From Blastobasis lacticolella (lineage: Eukaryota > Arthropoda > Insecta > Lepidoptera > Blastobasidae): 64,000 nt of DNA. The notes below the pieces were generated by a model. That model saw only the letters and a list, made by a program, of their open reading frames with translations, did not search any database and was not told the origin of the DNA. How positions within the stretch are numbered: position 1 is the stretch's first letter; every line of letters starts with the position of its first letter. Shown here piece after piece: positions 11,360-21,692 of this stretch. The translations under genes were made by a program, and so were the position numbers. The DNA lies in NCBI GenBank assembly GCA_905147135.1, contig LR990058.1:13987349-14051348 (forward strand), in the 5' to 3' direction.

Positions 11360-12317
11360 AGGATAAAATAATAACCATCCGCATATGATAGGGTGTAAAG
11401 ACTGGGCAGAAGAAGCTGGGATTCGGAATTGCAAACTTCTGAAAATGTCTGCTTGGATGACGACGATGAATCTGAGTGAGAATCATACATCAGCTTAAAA
11501 TTTTATCAATTTTACAAAATTCTAAGTGTGTATCCTAATTTTAGGGCTACCACATAAGTTTCAGGTCCAATTCCATACGTTTAAAATGATTGTAAATATA
11601 TCTCCATAGGAATTACAAGGCAAATGTTTAGCTATAAAGCGCCATATTTGCAAAGGAATGGCCGCTTACAGTCTAAGTAGTGGAAGAGATGACCCTCTTT
11701 ATTGGGTACTTGACTTTTTAGGGTACCTTATATATCCCTAATAATTCTCACGCCCGGGAAAATTTCATTCTATTTATAGATTATGGTCATCCTTATTTTG
11801 GTTGTAAAAGCGGACCTCGAGGAAAAATCCGGTTTTGTTTTTCCTAGTTTTTCCGGCTGTAGGAAGTACAAAGAACTGGACGGAAATTTATGATAGATTT
11901 CTTTTAACAGTCTCATCTTGTTTACTCCTCGGGTATGAGGGATGGACAGAGGCATGACCTTATGGTACAAAAAAACGTACAAAAAACTGCATAGGGGCGA
12001 AGTCTGGGGTGCTGTCTGCTTTGTTTTCCACTGAATGGTTCAAAAAGAAACTAATTATTCAGTGCTATTACTATTAATTTCTATGTATAGCAATGGATGA
12101 TCTTTAGGTATAGCAATATATCTCAATATGAATAGTGCGAAGCTGAGGCAGATCTCTACTAATTATTGTTTAAAAACTAAAGGTCGGAGTCTCTCTGAAG
12201 GATAAAATTCGAAACGAAGTAAACAAACAGAGAACCAAGTCACATCTAGAAAAGGATAACTTGGGAAGTGGTATCTAAACGTCAAAAGAGCCAAATTTAA
12301 CCGAAACTGCGCTTAAA
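11360..12317. other. No recognisable gene
   Basis: Short frames at 11271-11486 and 11770-11982 have no motif, and the first overlaps the SINE. No repeat in the window matches this stretch. Confidence 0.4.
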
Positions 12318-12510
12318 ATGAGGAGTTTTCCAGTAGGTATTGATAGTTGGTTTCAAAAAGCATCAACAGACGCCGCTCGTACAATTTTGGTAATCTTTTT
12401 ATAATTTGTATGATGGTGGCAGTGATTTCATGCAGCCAACTAATAATAAACTTAAAAATAAAATGTTTATTAATATAAACATTACCGTTAAATGTTGAAC
12501 GAAGTGTAAA

Positions 12511-12554
12511 AAGAAATATTTATAGAAGTTTGCCAACTTCTATAAATATTTCTT
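12511..12554. repeat. Perfect 20-bp hairpin unique to MITE-A copy 1
   Basis: AAGAAATATTTATAGAAGTT is followed by the loop TGCC and its exact reverse complement. The other two MITE-A copies have only one arm at this place, followed directly by GGCACTATG. The second arm is therefore a local inverted duplication acquired by this copy. Confidence 0.85.
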
Positions 12555-12618
12555 GGCACTATGTTCCATTATTATTACAATCTCTAAAATGGTTGAAAAC
12601 TATTGACCAATACAATAA

Positions 12619-12730
12619 TAGAAAGAAAGAAAGAAAGAAAATATTTATTACAAAGGACGCCACGACATGATAATTTACATTTAACACAAAAAAAAAGTAC
12701 ACAAAACACGGAGACAATTATAGGGTTCCC
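12619..12730 (-). mobile_element. Truncated LINE 3' tail nested in MITE-A
   Basis: On the minus strand it reads GTCGTGGCGTCCTTTGTAAT, AAATATT and then a repeated TTTC tail (plus strand GAAAGAAAGAAAG). It interrupts the MITE-A sequence between CAATACAATA and ATATTATCCAATAC, which are contiguous in copy 3 (ACAATATTATCC). Repeated AATA/ATA at the joints could be a short target duplication. The LINE clade is not identifiable from 110 bp. Confidence 0.65.
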
Positions 12731-12879
12731 ATATTATCCAATACAACGTAACCAGTGTTCATATCCTGTTTGCTAAGAACCTATTTCAAGCGATTATCAA
12801 TTACCAAAATTGTCGGGGCGCCATCTAGTGAGTGGTTAGGAATGCTTTAGCTAGCTATTGGAAAACTGCTTATTATCGA

Positions 12880-13755
12880 GCTTATTGGAAAGTCTTTGTA
12901 AACGCAATTCAATTAAGTTAAACATTGTTTGTTTTGGTAACGAACTTTTTATACTTAAAACGATTAGTATATGTCAATTTGACTTTGACAGTTCTCTTGC
13001 CATCTCACCTTATCTGTGTGCTACAACGTTCGATGAATAAAATCATTGAATCTCTGTAAATTCAACCAATCTTTTATTATTTCACCTAAAACCCTTCAGA
13101 GCTGAAGTAGTTAGTAGTGGACTGGCCATATTTGCCGAAGAACCGCATGGGTAGGTAAACGAGCTCGTGAGAGGAGCGAGCGAAGTGCAAATGCCGTCCG
13201 GCAAAGCCTTAAGTCGTCTAATTTACCAATTTATCGATTGAGTTGTAATTGGATCGCAATTCCAGCTAAATGGCAGTTTCTGGTATTACAAATAAAACAT
13301 TACAAAGGTATTACAAAGTCAAAATATTTCCATTAAAACTTGGATACACTACACAGTATTTAAAGACTCCTCTCTCAACTACAATAACGATGTAACTTGA
13401 AAAATGAAAAAAGCTAGCAATTCAAATGTAGCAACTTCCACCCTCAGATATCTCTGCGTCCCTTTAACTTTTTAATGAGTTTAACAAGGAAACTGTAGAG
13501 AGTCATTATCAGGCACGGCTTAGAATTAAGCTGGCTCGGCACGATCGCGAATGCCAGTTGCGTATTGTTAAGTCTTTCCTCGTCTACTATTAGATTACCA
13601 CCTCCAGAAGTAAAATATTTTTTTTTACATTTTCAGTACTACTGACAAATTTTAATGAGCACACCCACCTGATGATTAATGGAAAGTGGAGTTGCCCATA
13701 ACTAAGAGTCACGTGCTTAGGTTTCTTAAAACAAAATTGTTGAACCGCATGGTTG
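12880..13755. other. Mostly unassigned; possible RTE scrap
   Basis: Bases 13110-13210 read GGACTGGCCATATTTGCCGAAGAACC, quoted here only in part (GGACTGGCCATATTTGCCG). This is reminiscent of the RTE block W-GHI-RRT, but it is too decayed to assign. Nothing else is visible. Confidence 0.3.
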
Positions 13756-14165
13756 GTTTTTTTTATACTACTAAGGTGGCAAACAGGCTTATAGCATGCC
13801 TAATGGTAAGCAGTCACCACAGCCTATGCACGTTTGCAATACCAGGGGCATCACCCACGCGTTGCCGACACCGTAAAAACCGCTTCACCCTGATCTTGAA
13901 GAACTCCATGTTGTACTCTCCAGGGAGACCTTTCTAGGTAGTTTATTCCACAACCTTAGTGTGCGTGGGAGAAAGTTCCTTTGGAACCGCACAATTCGCA
14001 CAGTTGTTATTAGGTACGAAGACTTGTGTTGGCTGGTTAAGGATAGTATCTGTGATTCTTCTACCTTTCGCTTCAAACTAGAACACAACAATGCAAAATA
14101 GTGCCCGCGACTCACCAACAGGCGGCTTGTCAAGTCGCATGACAAAAATAGGCTTCATCTTTCTA
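13756..14165 (-). pseudogene. Jockey-E LINE 3' end
   Basis: The minus strand encodes, with frameshifts, TVRIVRFQRNFLPRTLRLWN and KLPREVSLES, then KKGVKRF-like and RLR-stop segments, ending TTAGTAGTATAAAAAAAACC. The block FLPRTLRLWNELP is typical of the C-terminus of Jockey-superfamily LINE reverse transcriptases in Lepidoptera. The same 3' end recurs at 18110-18428, 21791-22040, 24598-24796 and 44938-44975. It is a dead fragment. Confidence 0.75.
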
Positions 14166-14169
14166 GATG

Positions 14170-15094
14170 ATCTTTCTTTCTGTTTCGACAGCCTATTCAT
14201 TCACCCTAGGTGTAGATGAAGATATTCAGAGTACAAAGCTTAGGAATACTCTCGTAAGCAGCATTTCAGTCTAATTTATTGTACATGGGCGTTATGGGCG
14301 TATCGTATATGGGCGACCAAGTTTCGAGGAAAATGTTACGTTGTAACCTAAAGAAGAATTCGATAATACAGTGATATTGAATAGGACAAACATGGTTTAC
14401 TTTGATTCAAAAGGGAATTTGCTAGTAGGCTGATTTTATTTTACCATCTACAGAAGTTTTGTAGTAAATAGCGCTGTATGGACCCTTTTCTGTATGGATA
14501 ACAAAACATTCCCGACGATGTTCGGTTAGCGAATTACGTATTAGCGGTTAGCGAAGGTTAGAATACCTTTTGTATTCATCCGACACTTTTAGGCAAAAAT
14601 ACAGTAGCGAGGCAAACCTTTAATAAATGATATCGTCCAGAGTGAAACATGAGGAGGTCCTTTTAATAAAAGAGAGGAAAAAAACCTTGCTCCCACGAAT
14701 CGGGAATGGAAAAATAAAAATGTCAAACTTTTACAAAATTGGAGAACAAAGAAAATAAGTTGGGAGGGGATTCGCAAATTTTTCTTGAGCTATGAATTAT
14801 TACTTGGTCATAGGAGAGGTCTTTCTTTAGTAATAACTCAGAAACTTCCTTCGGAAGAGGTGGGAAGGAGTCGTTTTTGTTTGTTTCAGGTGGAAAAGGG
14901 CCGTGTTTCCCCGTTTGCGTGAATATACTTCCGAAATGTGGTTGTTTGCTAAATAATACGTTGTCACACAATTGTTGTCCCCATTTTTACTTACCGACGT
15001 CCCCTTTGGCAGTTTTATAACATGTTTTCGATGAATAAATCGAAATGTTCGCAGTAACCTGAAATATTACTTTTTATGTAAATGTTATTTTTTA
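14170..15094. other. No recognisable gene
   Basis: AT-rich DNA. GGTTAGCGAA-like units occur three times at 14523-14560. Minus-strand frames at 14589-14971 have no motif. No exon or repeat is supported. Confidence 0.4.
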
Positions 15095-15235
15095 TGTTAT
15101 ACGGCAGATAAACAGGCAAGGCCACCTTGTGGAAAGTGGTCGCCGCAGCCTATAGACATCAGCAACACCAGGGGCGCTACTAGTGGGTTGCTCGCATCTG
15201 GAGAGACCTCTAATATACCTGTGGTTATTATTGTG
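15095..15235 (-). mobile_element. Jockey-J LINE 3' end fragment
   Basis: The plus strand TATGTTATACGGCAGATAAA, CAGGCAAGGCCACC, CAGCAACACCAGGGGCGC, TTGCTCGCATCTGGAGAGAC is the reverse of the 3' end seen complete at 37505-37660. Translation of related copies gives GGQRISDSPGVADVHRR. It is fragmentary and non-coding. Confidence 0.7.
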
Positions 15236-15283
15236 GGGTCGTGGGGTGGTTATTATTATAGTATTATTAATTAAATTATAATG

Positions 15284-15524
15284 GCCGTGTGGTGTCCGGC
15301 AGAGTAGAATAGAACCAACCTCTTACACTCGTGGGTAACTAATGTTTTTAAGGCAAAAGATTTCCGTAGGCTGGAAAATGGGCAGCTGCGTTTTCCATTG
15401 TTATATTTATAACACAGCGATCTCCAACCCGCCTGCCAAGCGTAGAGATTATGGCAATAACCTCTCCTTTCGTGGGAGAGGCACTTACTCCTGCATTAGA
15501 CTGCTATGGACTGTGATGATGATT
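15284..15524 (+). mobile_element. SINE-D1 copy
   Basis: It starts GCCGTGTGGTGTCCGGCAG and ends GGACTGTGATGATGAT. A small deletion removes part of the GTACAAGGCG segment. The shared core TCTCCAACCCGCCTGCCAAG is present. The neighbouring AATTAAATTATAATG and TTAATTAAATAAT could be remnants of a target duplication. No tRNA-like promoter is obvious in the head, so its origin is unclear. Confidence 0.75.
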
Positions 15525-15529
15525 AATTA

Positions 15530-16457
15530 AATAATACCCACCAGCAAACCAAAAGTAGACTGAAGGGGCTCTTTCTAGAGCATATCGTCACTTATCACAA
15601 AGTGCGGCAGTTAACTGTCTGGCTCTCGTGCAGTGAAAACCTTATCTGATCCGGTGACAGCGTCGCTACAATACCTACATATCATTGCATTTCATAATAA
15701 AATGCACGTAAAGTGCCACAAGTTTTCCACAGTTCCAGTATCGGCGACCGGGTCAGGCAACTTTGTATCACAGTACAGTAAATAAAACTTCAAGATACGA
15801 CGTACACATATCTCAAAAGTTAGCGACACATTCACGACTCCCCTGCAACTGCCTGGGTGTCTATGGGCAGAGGTCATTAAGTTGTACCTATATTTGATGC
15901 AGAATCGATCAAAAATAGATCATGATATCAAAAGTATAACCAGTCAAATGTAGACTAAACGGTTTGCTGCGTTGTTGGCCTCCCTCTAGTACAAATCACA
16001 AACAACCTGACACGCAAATCAACATCACAGCTATACATTACAATGTACCAACAAAGCACCACATAAACCTAATTGTTAGGACATGAAGGCCGAATCGGAC
16101 CGCACTAAACATCCGCCGTCGACTCATAAAGAGAATGGCTGACGCGCACGTACCTCCTTGAGGAAGGGACACACTACATCAATTGAAAACCTCTATTTTT
16201 CTCCCTAAACCGCCTTAGTTCGTAAGCAAGCCATAATAAACTGGCATGTTACAAAGCACCGAAGCCCAACAGCCGTAAGGGCTGTAAATCCGTGGTCCGT
16301 CGTAACAGCAAAATGAATGTACACGCAGCGGAGATCGATCGGTCGTACGCCGGTCTCTTGGCTGGTTAGGGCCGAATTATCTGTGTAGTACTCGATATAT
16401 TGTTAGAGACTTTCTTTTTGCAAGCTTTTATTTAACTTGCACTGTTCGTATCTAAGT
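15530..16457. other. No recognisable gene
   Basis: Unique-looking sequence. GTCAAATGTAGACTAAACGG at 15945-15964 recurs at 18886-18905 (one mismatch), hinting at a short dispersed repeat. Nothing else can be assigned. Confidence 0.4.
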
Positions 16458-16745
16458 TACATACATATATAAAGCTGACGCCAGTGTCCCACAGGTGTGG
16501 TAGGCAGAGACTATGGACCGCCACTATGCTCTGCCCTGACACAACTCCCTAGCCTCGTATATATCCACAACTCGTATGTAAGTTGTCCATCAAAATTTGC
16601 GAACCATTTTTCGACCATTTTTTGGTGTCCGATTGAGCTGAAATTTGGTATACTTAAGTAACTTGACAATGCATTAATATGGTGCCATGAGCTGGTCTGA
16701 CCATGGAGTTACAAGGTGGTCATAGGAACTAATGAATGCAATAAG
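16458..16745 (+). repeat. Dispersed repeats H and O
   Basis: Bases 16475-16580 (AGCTGACGCCAGTGTCCCAC, AGGCAGAGACTATGGA, ACAACTCCCTAGCC) match the H repeat cluster at 36255-37400 and the reverse copy at 57165-57295. The following 16615-16745 (TCCGATTGAGCTGAAATTTG, ACAATGCATTAATATGGTGC) looks like another moderately repeated Lepidoptera sequence, recalled from memory and not repeated in this window. Neither shows coding capacity. Confidence 0.5.
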
Positions 16746-16859
16746 ATAACCCCATCCCGTAAGGGCTCTTTGGATTTTGATGAGTAGGTATTATACCACG
16801 CAATAAAAGCTTGTTATTAAAAAAAATATTTTTCATTTGAGAATTTATTAGTTAAGTCC

Positions 16860-17005
16860 ATTGTTAGTATTTAGACGCGTTCCTACGACGTTTCACAGTG
16901 CGCACGAACGCATAGGGTTCCAATGAACGATACTTGAATGGCGATATTTACTATGCTTCTGTCAAAATGAACGAACTTGACCAAACATGGAGCCGTATTG
17001 CTATT
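16860..17005 (+). repeat. Dispersed repeat N, copy 1
   Basis: Shares CACAGTGCGCACGAACGCA, GGTTCCAA, GATACTTGAATGGCGAT and TCTGTCAAAATG with 24895-25020, and the first part also with 43105-43200. The family is not identified and no ends can be defined. Confidence 0.55.
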
Positions 17006-17127
17006 TTACTTCGACAAGTAGTGCTTGTGAATACTCCTACTTTTAATTTTCTTATTTTTTTCCTTGTACGTCTTTTCCATCCCTTTTCTTCATAAAGCCT
17101 CAAGTACCTGAATATTTTTCTAAAACT

Positions 17128-17456
17128 CATCATCAACACAGCCGGTTACAGTCCACTGCAGGACTTACGGCCTCTCCCACGAAAGGGGAGGTTATTGCCA
17201 TAATCTCCATGCTTGGCAGGCGGGTCGGAGATCGCAGTGTTTAAATAACAATGGAAAATGCTGCTGCCCATTTTCCAGACTACGGAGACTCTTGATCTTT
17301 TGTCTCGAAAACATTAGTCGCCTTGAACGACACCCATGAGTGTAAGGGGTTGGTGCTATTCTACTCTGCCGGACACCACACGGCCTACTCTGCCGGACAC
17401 CACACGGCCTACTCTGCCGCACACCACACGGCCTACTCTGCCGGACACCACACGGC
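17128..17456 (-). mobile_element. SINE-D1 with tandemly amplified 5' end
   Basis: The 3' tail is at 17128-17140 (CATCATCAACACAGCC) and the body is typical of SINE-D1. The 5' terminal 24 bp, which in other copies is present once as GCCGTGTGGTGTCCGGCAG plus AGTAG, is here repeated four times (17361-17456). The minus-strand open frame through it therefore shows an eight-residue repeat (RPCGVRQS), which is not a protein signal. Confidence 0.85.
17361..17456. repeat. Tandem array, 4 x 24 bp
   Basis: Units at 17361, 17385, 17409 and 17433 read CTACTCTGCCGGACACCACA plus CGGC. Three are identical and the third has one G-to-C change. The unit equals the 5' terminus of the SINE-D1 element in reverse. 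This recent expansion could be due to replication slippage or repeated template switching during insertion. Confidence 0.95.
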
Positions 17457-17546
17457 CTTAAGTAAATGTCAGTTACTTGATTGTGGTTGAATAAGCTTAT
17501 GTGTAATCTTTGCTTTGCTTTGATGATGAATCTTTGCTTGTAATCT

Positions 17547-17669
17547 TCCTGCACCGCATACCTATTTTATAAATTGTTATTTCTTCTGGTAGCTGGTAGA
17601 TAATGCTATTTTAGCTTTAAGTCCGCCATTGTACTGTTTGTGCATTAAGTATAAATAAATAAATAAATA
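17547..17669 (+). mobile_element. LINE 3' tail, type L
   Basis: Parallel to 41532-41669. Shared blocks are TGCACCGC, GGTAGATAATGCTATTTTAG, CTTTAAGTCCGCC, TTGTGCAT and an AAATAAATAAATAAATA tail. The shape is that of a 5'-truncated LINE with an AAATA-repeat end. No coding part remains. Confidence 0.6.
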
Positions 17670-17781
17670 CGGGTATAAGCTCGCTACGTGATAGGATCAG
17701 AAACGTAATCTGTAGCAGAACTAAAGACACCGACATCGTTCAATGATCACAAAACTGATGTGGTACCCTCATTGGGTAAGT

Positions 17782-17818
17782 TAAGTTTAGCATGAGCTCA
17801 TTGCTCATGCTAAACTTA
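17782..17818. repeat. Perfect hairpin, 16-bp stem, 5-nt loop
   Basis: TAAGTTTAGCATGAGC, loop TCATT, then the exact reverse complement. It lies in otherwise unassigned DNA and is not related to the MITEs in the window. A bare inverted duplication or a tiny foldback element are both possible. Confidence 0.8.
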
Positions 17819-18109
17819 TTAGCTCTTTGAACCGAAGGCCGATCGACGTTAGTTCGAAGCCAATCGCAGCATAGGACAGCTTCCTACGCGATGAATATTT
17901 TATTTTGGGAAGGCCGTAAAGAGCATGCAAGAGGCACAAATAGAATCAAATGCAGAATCGTTCAATAACCGTTCTATTAGCTGAACCGACGCAACTTCGT
18001 TCGCTTGTTGTCCTGCCTTATAAATATTCCTCTTGAATGACTATCTATTGTTAGGTTCAAAGACATTTATTCTCATTAAGACAATATTACAATAGGCCTA
18101 TGATGCCTA

Positions 18110-18428
18110 CAGCTACATTCTATCATCGCGCCGCTCGCCATCGACAGGGAGTTCATCCTCACACCTTGGAGCCAAATTGGTCGCGAACTGTGCGGTTTCA
18201 AAAGAACTTTCTCCAATGCATACTAAGATTGTGGAATGAACTACCTGGAGAGGTTTTCCTGGAGAGTACAACATGGAGTTCTACAAGAAAGGGGTTAAAA
18301 GGTTTCTACGGGGTCGGCAACGCGTGGGTGATGCCCCTGGTACTGCAAACGTCCATAAGCTGCGGTGACTGCTTACCATCAGGCAGGCCGCAAGCTTGTT
18401 TGCCACTTTAGCGGTATAAAAAAAAGGC
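18110..18428 (+). pseudogene. Jockey-E LINE 3' end with poly-A
   Basis: Longest Jockey-E copy here. Plus-strand translation in shifted frames gives HRQGVHPHTLEPNWSRTVRF, FLQCILRLWNELPGEVF, then KKGVKRF, and ends TTTAGCGGTATAAAAAAAAG. The domain order (VRF..NFLPR..RLWNELP) matches the C-terminal end of Jockey-type reverse transcriptases. The frame is broken, and the copy is 5'-truncated within the ORF. Confidence 0.75.
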
Positions 18429-18675
18429 ACTTATTATAACCTTTCCAATCATCGTTCCAATCACAAAGTAGGTAGGTAACAACATTTGTGATACGTATAG
18501 CACTATGGTTGACCACATATATACTACACAATATGAGAAAGATACAGACCTCCCCATAATACACTATTGCACTTAGGTATTTAGTATTTAATCGGCTAGT
18601 TTTGTTGTTGAAAACAGTACTAAAATCCGTTGCGTATTTTAAAATATCTAAACGTATATAATACGTACAGTAGGC

Positions 18676-18814
18676 CTAGCACAAGTTGCTCTCGCGCGCG
18701 ATAAGCGAGAAAAGGCACGACATAAGTATTGCTATCTCTTTCGTTTTAGTATTGAGAGAAAGAGACAAACGCTCTCTCGCAGAGCGAGCTTTGTCGCGGA
18801 CACACTTGTGCTAG
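18676..18814. mobile_element. Short foldback element, CTAGCACAAGT termini
   Basis: The ends CTAGCACAAGT (18676-18686) and ACTTGTGCTAG (18804-18814) are perfect inverted repeats. The inner parts, rich in CGCTC/GAGCG and AGAGAAAGAG, are partly complementary. The size (139 bp) and lack of coding capacity fit a MITE. No target duplication is obvious. Confidence 0.55.
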
Positions 18815-18819
18815 CGCCA

Positions 18820-19480
18820 CAAAGGGACAGATGGCGGAAAGCGACTATATTTTATACTATGTACTATAGATTATGTCAGAGGTCAGTCAAATGCAGACTA
18901 AACGGTCGATTGCATTGTATAGAAGTAAGGTTTTGATGACAGTAATGGCCGACGGTGGACATAAGGCATCATTGTAGCAGATAACCGAAGAATCAGAAAC
19001 ATTTGTTATACACAAGATGGTGCAAAACACTCCAGATGAAAACAAAATGTAACGACGTAAAAGCGTATACGTAGACAATTTACTTTACTTTTACCTTTTT
19101 GTTTAGTTTGCAGAGACGCTGTATTTTGCTATAATTGCCTTCTTTATACGTTATTTGCGCGGCAAATACGCTGCAAATTGGATCATTAAGAGCTTACGCT
19201 GCCTGCCCGAACTTGGTATAGAAAATGTCTCCTCCTAATTAAGGCAAATTATTCTCTCAATTGTTATATTCTCAATGATTATAGTAAAAGAGTGTTTATC
19301 ATTCTTGCAATTTCCAATCAAATTTGGAATACTTACGGGTTTGAAAGAGTGAACATTACATTCGTACAAATCCGGGAAAATTCTGTTGCAAGTCTTTTTT
19401 TATTAGTCTAGCCAGACTCAATATTTTGCACTGCTCTATGTCCAAAACATTTGCCTTGACAATCGCTTTAAACGTATGGA
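18820..19480. other. Unassigned intergenic DNA
   Basis: It begins with a diverged copy of the GACAG...GGAAAGCGACTATATTTTATACTATGTA dispersed segment and the GTCAAATGCAGACTAAACGG motif shared with 15945. No gene or complete repeat is visible. Confidence 0.4.
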
Positions 19481-19898
19481 ATGAGCAGTTTTCCAAAAGG
19501 TATCTAAAGCATTCCTAACCACTCACTAGATGGCGCCCCGAATATTTTGTAAAAGATAATCGCTTGAAATAGGTTCTTAGCAAACAGAATATATAAACAC
19601 TGGGTACGTTGTGTTGGATAATATTGTATTTGTCAATAGTTTTCAACCATTTTAGAGGTTGTAATAATAATGGAACATAGTGCCAACTTCTATAAATATT
19701 TCTTATTACATTTTGATCAACCTTTAACAGTTATGTTTATATTAATAAACATTTTATTTTTAAGTTTAGTATTAGTTGGCTGCATGAAATCACTGCCACC
19801 ATCATACAGATTAAAAAAAGATTACTAAAATTGTAGGAGCGCCACCTATTGATGCTTTTTGAAACCAACTATCAATACCTACTGGAAAACTCCTCATT
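19481..19898 (-). mobile_element. MITE-A copy 2
   Basis: A 418-bp copy in reverse relative to copies 1 and 3. Ends are ATGAGCAGTTTTCC and, on the right, GGAAAACTCCTCAT. TGGA precedes the left end (19477-19480) and follows the right end, which could be a 4-bp target duplication, but the other copies do not show an equivalent. The conserved interior includes CCAACTTCTATAAATATTTC and CAGCCAACTAATACTAAAC in reverse. Confidence 0.85.
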
Positions 19899-19954
19899 GG
19901 ACTTGAAACTTATATCGTACGTAGCACAAAAAAATGTTTTTGTTTAGCCAGGAA

Positions 19955-20290
19955 ATTGACTGCCATCTCACGAGGTGGTAAGTGACGCTTCGGCCGAAGA
20001 TGGAGCCTGTTTAGGCACCATTCGCCATACGCATTGTACAGGTTGAACCAAAGAGGCTCGTAAGTAGTACTATTTCTACGACAGCAGTTGTCATTCCAAT
20101 GGCGGTGCCTTGTTCATACACTTCGTCTAAATTGGAAATACAGTACCATCAAACAAACCGTTGCCGGTTGCGGTTGCCGGATCGACGATGCCGGGGCGCA
20201 AAGCATTTTTTTTGTATTGATGTTCATAAGTGTTTGTATAAACCTAACTTGAATAAAAATATTTTGACTTTGACTTTGACTTTGAAAACT
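19955..20290 (+). mobile_element. LINE fragments ending in a TTTGAC repeat
   Basis: TGCCATCTCACGAGGTGGTAAGTGACG, quoted in part (CACGAGGTGGTAAGTGACG), at 19961-19988 resembles a common Lepidoptera LINE 3' segment recalled from memory. Further on, AACTTGAATAAAAATATTTTGAC plus repeated TTTGAC (20245-20285) is a typical LINE terminus with a hexamer tail. Whether the two belong to one element is unknown. Confidence 0.4.
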
Positions 20291-20532
20291 CTTTGGCGTA
20301 AACGCTCTAATAGACTGTGAGAGCACCGTTGGTTATCCTACGTCATCGAGTACAAGAAAAATTTCACTTGGTAGCGACAGTAGACGTTTGAGAGACCCAC
20401 AAATTAGTCACCAAAAAGAAAAGTGACTTTAATGAAGCTAAAAACTGAAACTGCCATGAAGATGTGAGGTATAGAACCTAAACAAGAGGATATGTAGGTA
20501 CTGCCAGCCACATTACTACTACTGCTACTATT

Positions 20533-20662
20533 ATAATAAGTATGTATTTTAACGTATATAAAGTAGTTTATCAGTTATCTAGCATCCATAACACAAGCTT
20601 TGCTTACTTTGGGGCTAGATGGAGCTGTGTGAATTTGTCCACGATTATTTATTTATTATTGC
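20533..20662 (+). mobile_element. SINE-B, 3' part only
   Basis: Matches the 3' half of full SINE-B copies: AATAAGTATGTATTTTAACG, TTATCAGTTATCTAGCATCC, then GGGGCTAGATGGAGCTGTGT and GAATTTGTCCACGATTATTTATTTATTATT, quoted here in part. The tRNA-like head is missing. The peptide MELCEFVHDYLF that starts inside it is repeat-derived. Confidence 0.85.
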
Positions 20663-21057
20663 TACTATCGCTAAAAAATGGAATTTTCTTGTACTCAATG
20701 ACGTAGGACAACCTACGGCACCCTCAGTGTATAAGAAACTGTTTGTTTATAGCATTCAGGTCTACAAAAAAGACATAAAGGGCAATTTATTGACTGTTTA
20801 TTCCAGTAAATATGGAAAACATAGCCATTTATTGGCATCCTCACGTTGATTGTTCAGAACAAACATATCGAGCTACATTTAAGTGAGTACTAACTTTGTA
20901 AGTAAATATTTGTCCTGTTATTTGCTCAAATAAAGGGTGTGAGAACTGCTACGTTCTGGTCAGATGGTAAAGCAACACAACTACGTACCACCGCCATTCA
21001 CCATCTACCATGTACCAGATTTTGTAGCAATGAATCATTCATTCATTCGTTCATTCA

Positions 21058-21111
21058 TTTTGGTAAGGCCACAGTAACTCAAAATTTTGGTAAGGCCACA
21101 GTAACTTAAAA
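21058..21111. repeat. Direct tandem duplication, 2 x 27 bp
   Basis: TTTTGGTAAGGCCACAGTAA plus CTCAAAA at 21058-21084 is repeated at 21085-21111 with one change (C to T). It follows a short ATTC/TTCA microsatellite (21033-21058). No function is suggested. Confidence 0.9.
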
Positions 21112-21692
21112 GTAAATTTAATTTTCGTCTCTTTAAAATTTCTTGATTAGTTTACTACCTACCACCACCTTCACAAATGCTTATTAAGTGTCGCTCCTCA
21201 CTAGTAACGTGGACCGAAATAGTGTCGATAGTTCCCCTGGCAGTTGATAAACAAAATGCAACTATTTGTAATAATACGAACTCGACAACCCTATCTGTAT
21301 CATTAATTCTATTGTATTTATTGTCTTTCAAAGTTCTCGTTCCTCATAATTTTCGGATTACCCATTATGGCACTTCAATCTTTCTTTCGCTCTTCTAATG
21401 AAGCCCTTTCAAACCTCCGAGTCAAAGGGCTGTTCTGTTTATTTGCATAATTTCTTTGAGGAGATGGATAAATACTTTACCAGTTTGTGTTTTATTTCGC
21501 TTCGACGCTTATATCGTTCGGCTCTCATCGACAATTACGGGCCAATACCCGAAAGTTTCGGATGCAAATGACCGTAACTTCCACCTTTGCGAATTCGTCC
21601 GTTGTTTAATTAACAGCCAGTTTTCCAACTGTATTCCGATGAACGGCCTCTTTTACTCGTTTTTCGAGTTAAATGGAAATATAAATGATAAC

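Larger units (their letters stand above)
12318..12875 (+). mobile_element. MITE-A copy 1, carrying a nested LINE tail
   Basis: One of three copies of a roughly 416-bp inverted-repeat element (others at 19481-19898 and 41090-41505). Ends are ATGAGGAGTTTTCCAGTAGG on the left and, reversed, AATAAGCAGTTTTCC on the right. Inside the ends both arms carry an AGATGGCGCC-type block and TTGGTAATC/GGTAATTG, so the inverted repeat extends about 90 bp with gaps. This copy is longer because of an insertion at about 12619-12730 and an extra inverted 20-bp segment at 12511-12554. There is no coding capacity, so it must have moved with a transposase supplied elsewhere. Confidence 0.8.

Noticed and set aside
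17192..17554. 120-codon ORF with an eight-residue peptide repeat
   Set aside because: The peptide repeat is the translation of the 24-bp tandem at the SINE-D1 5' end; no protein feature.
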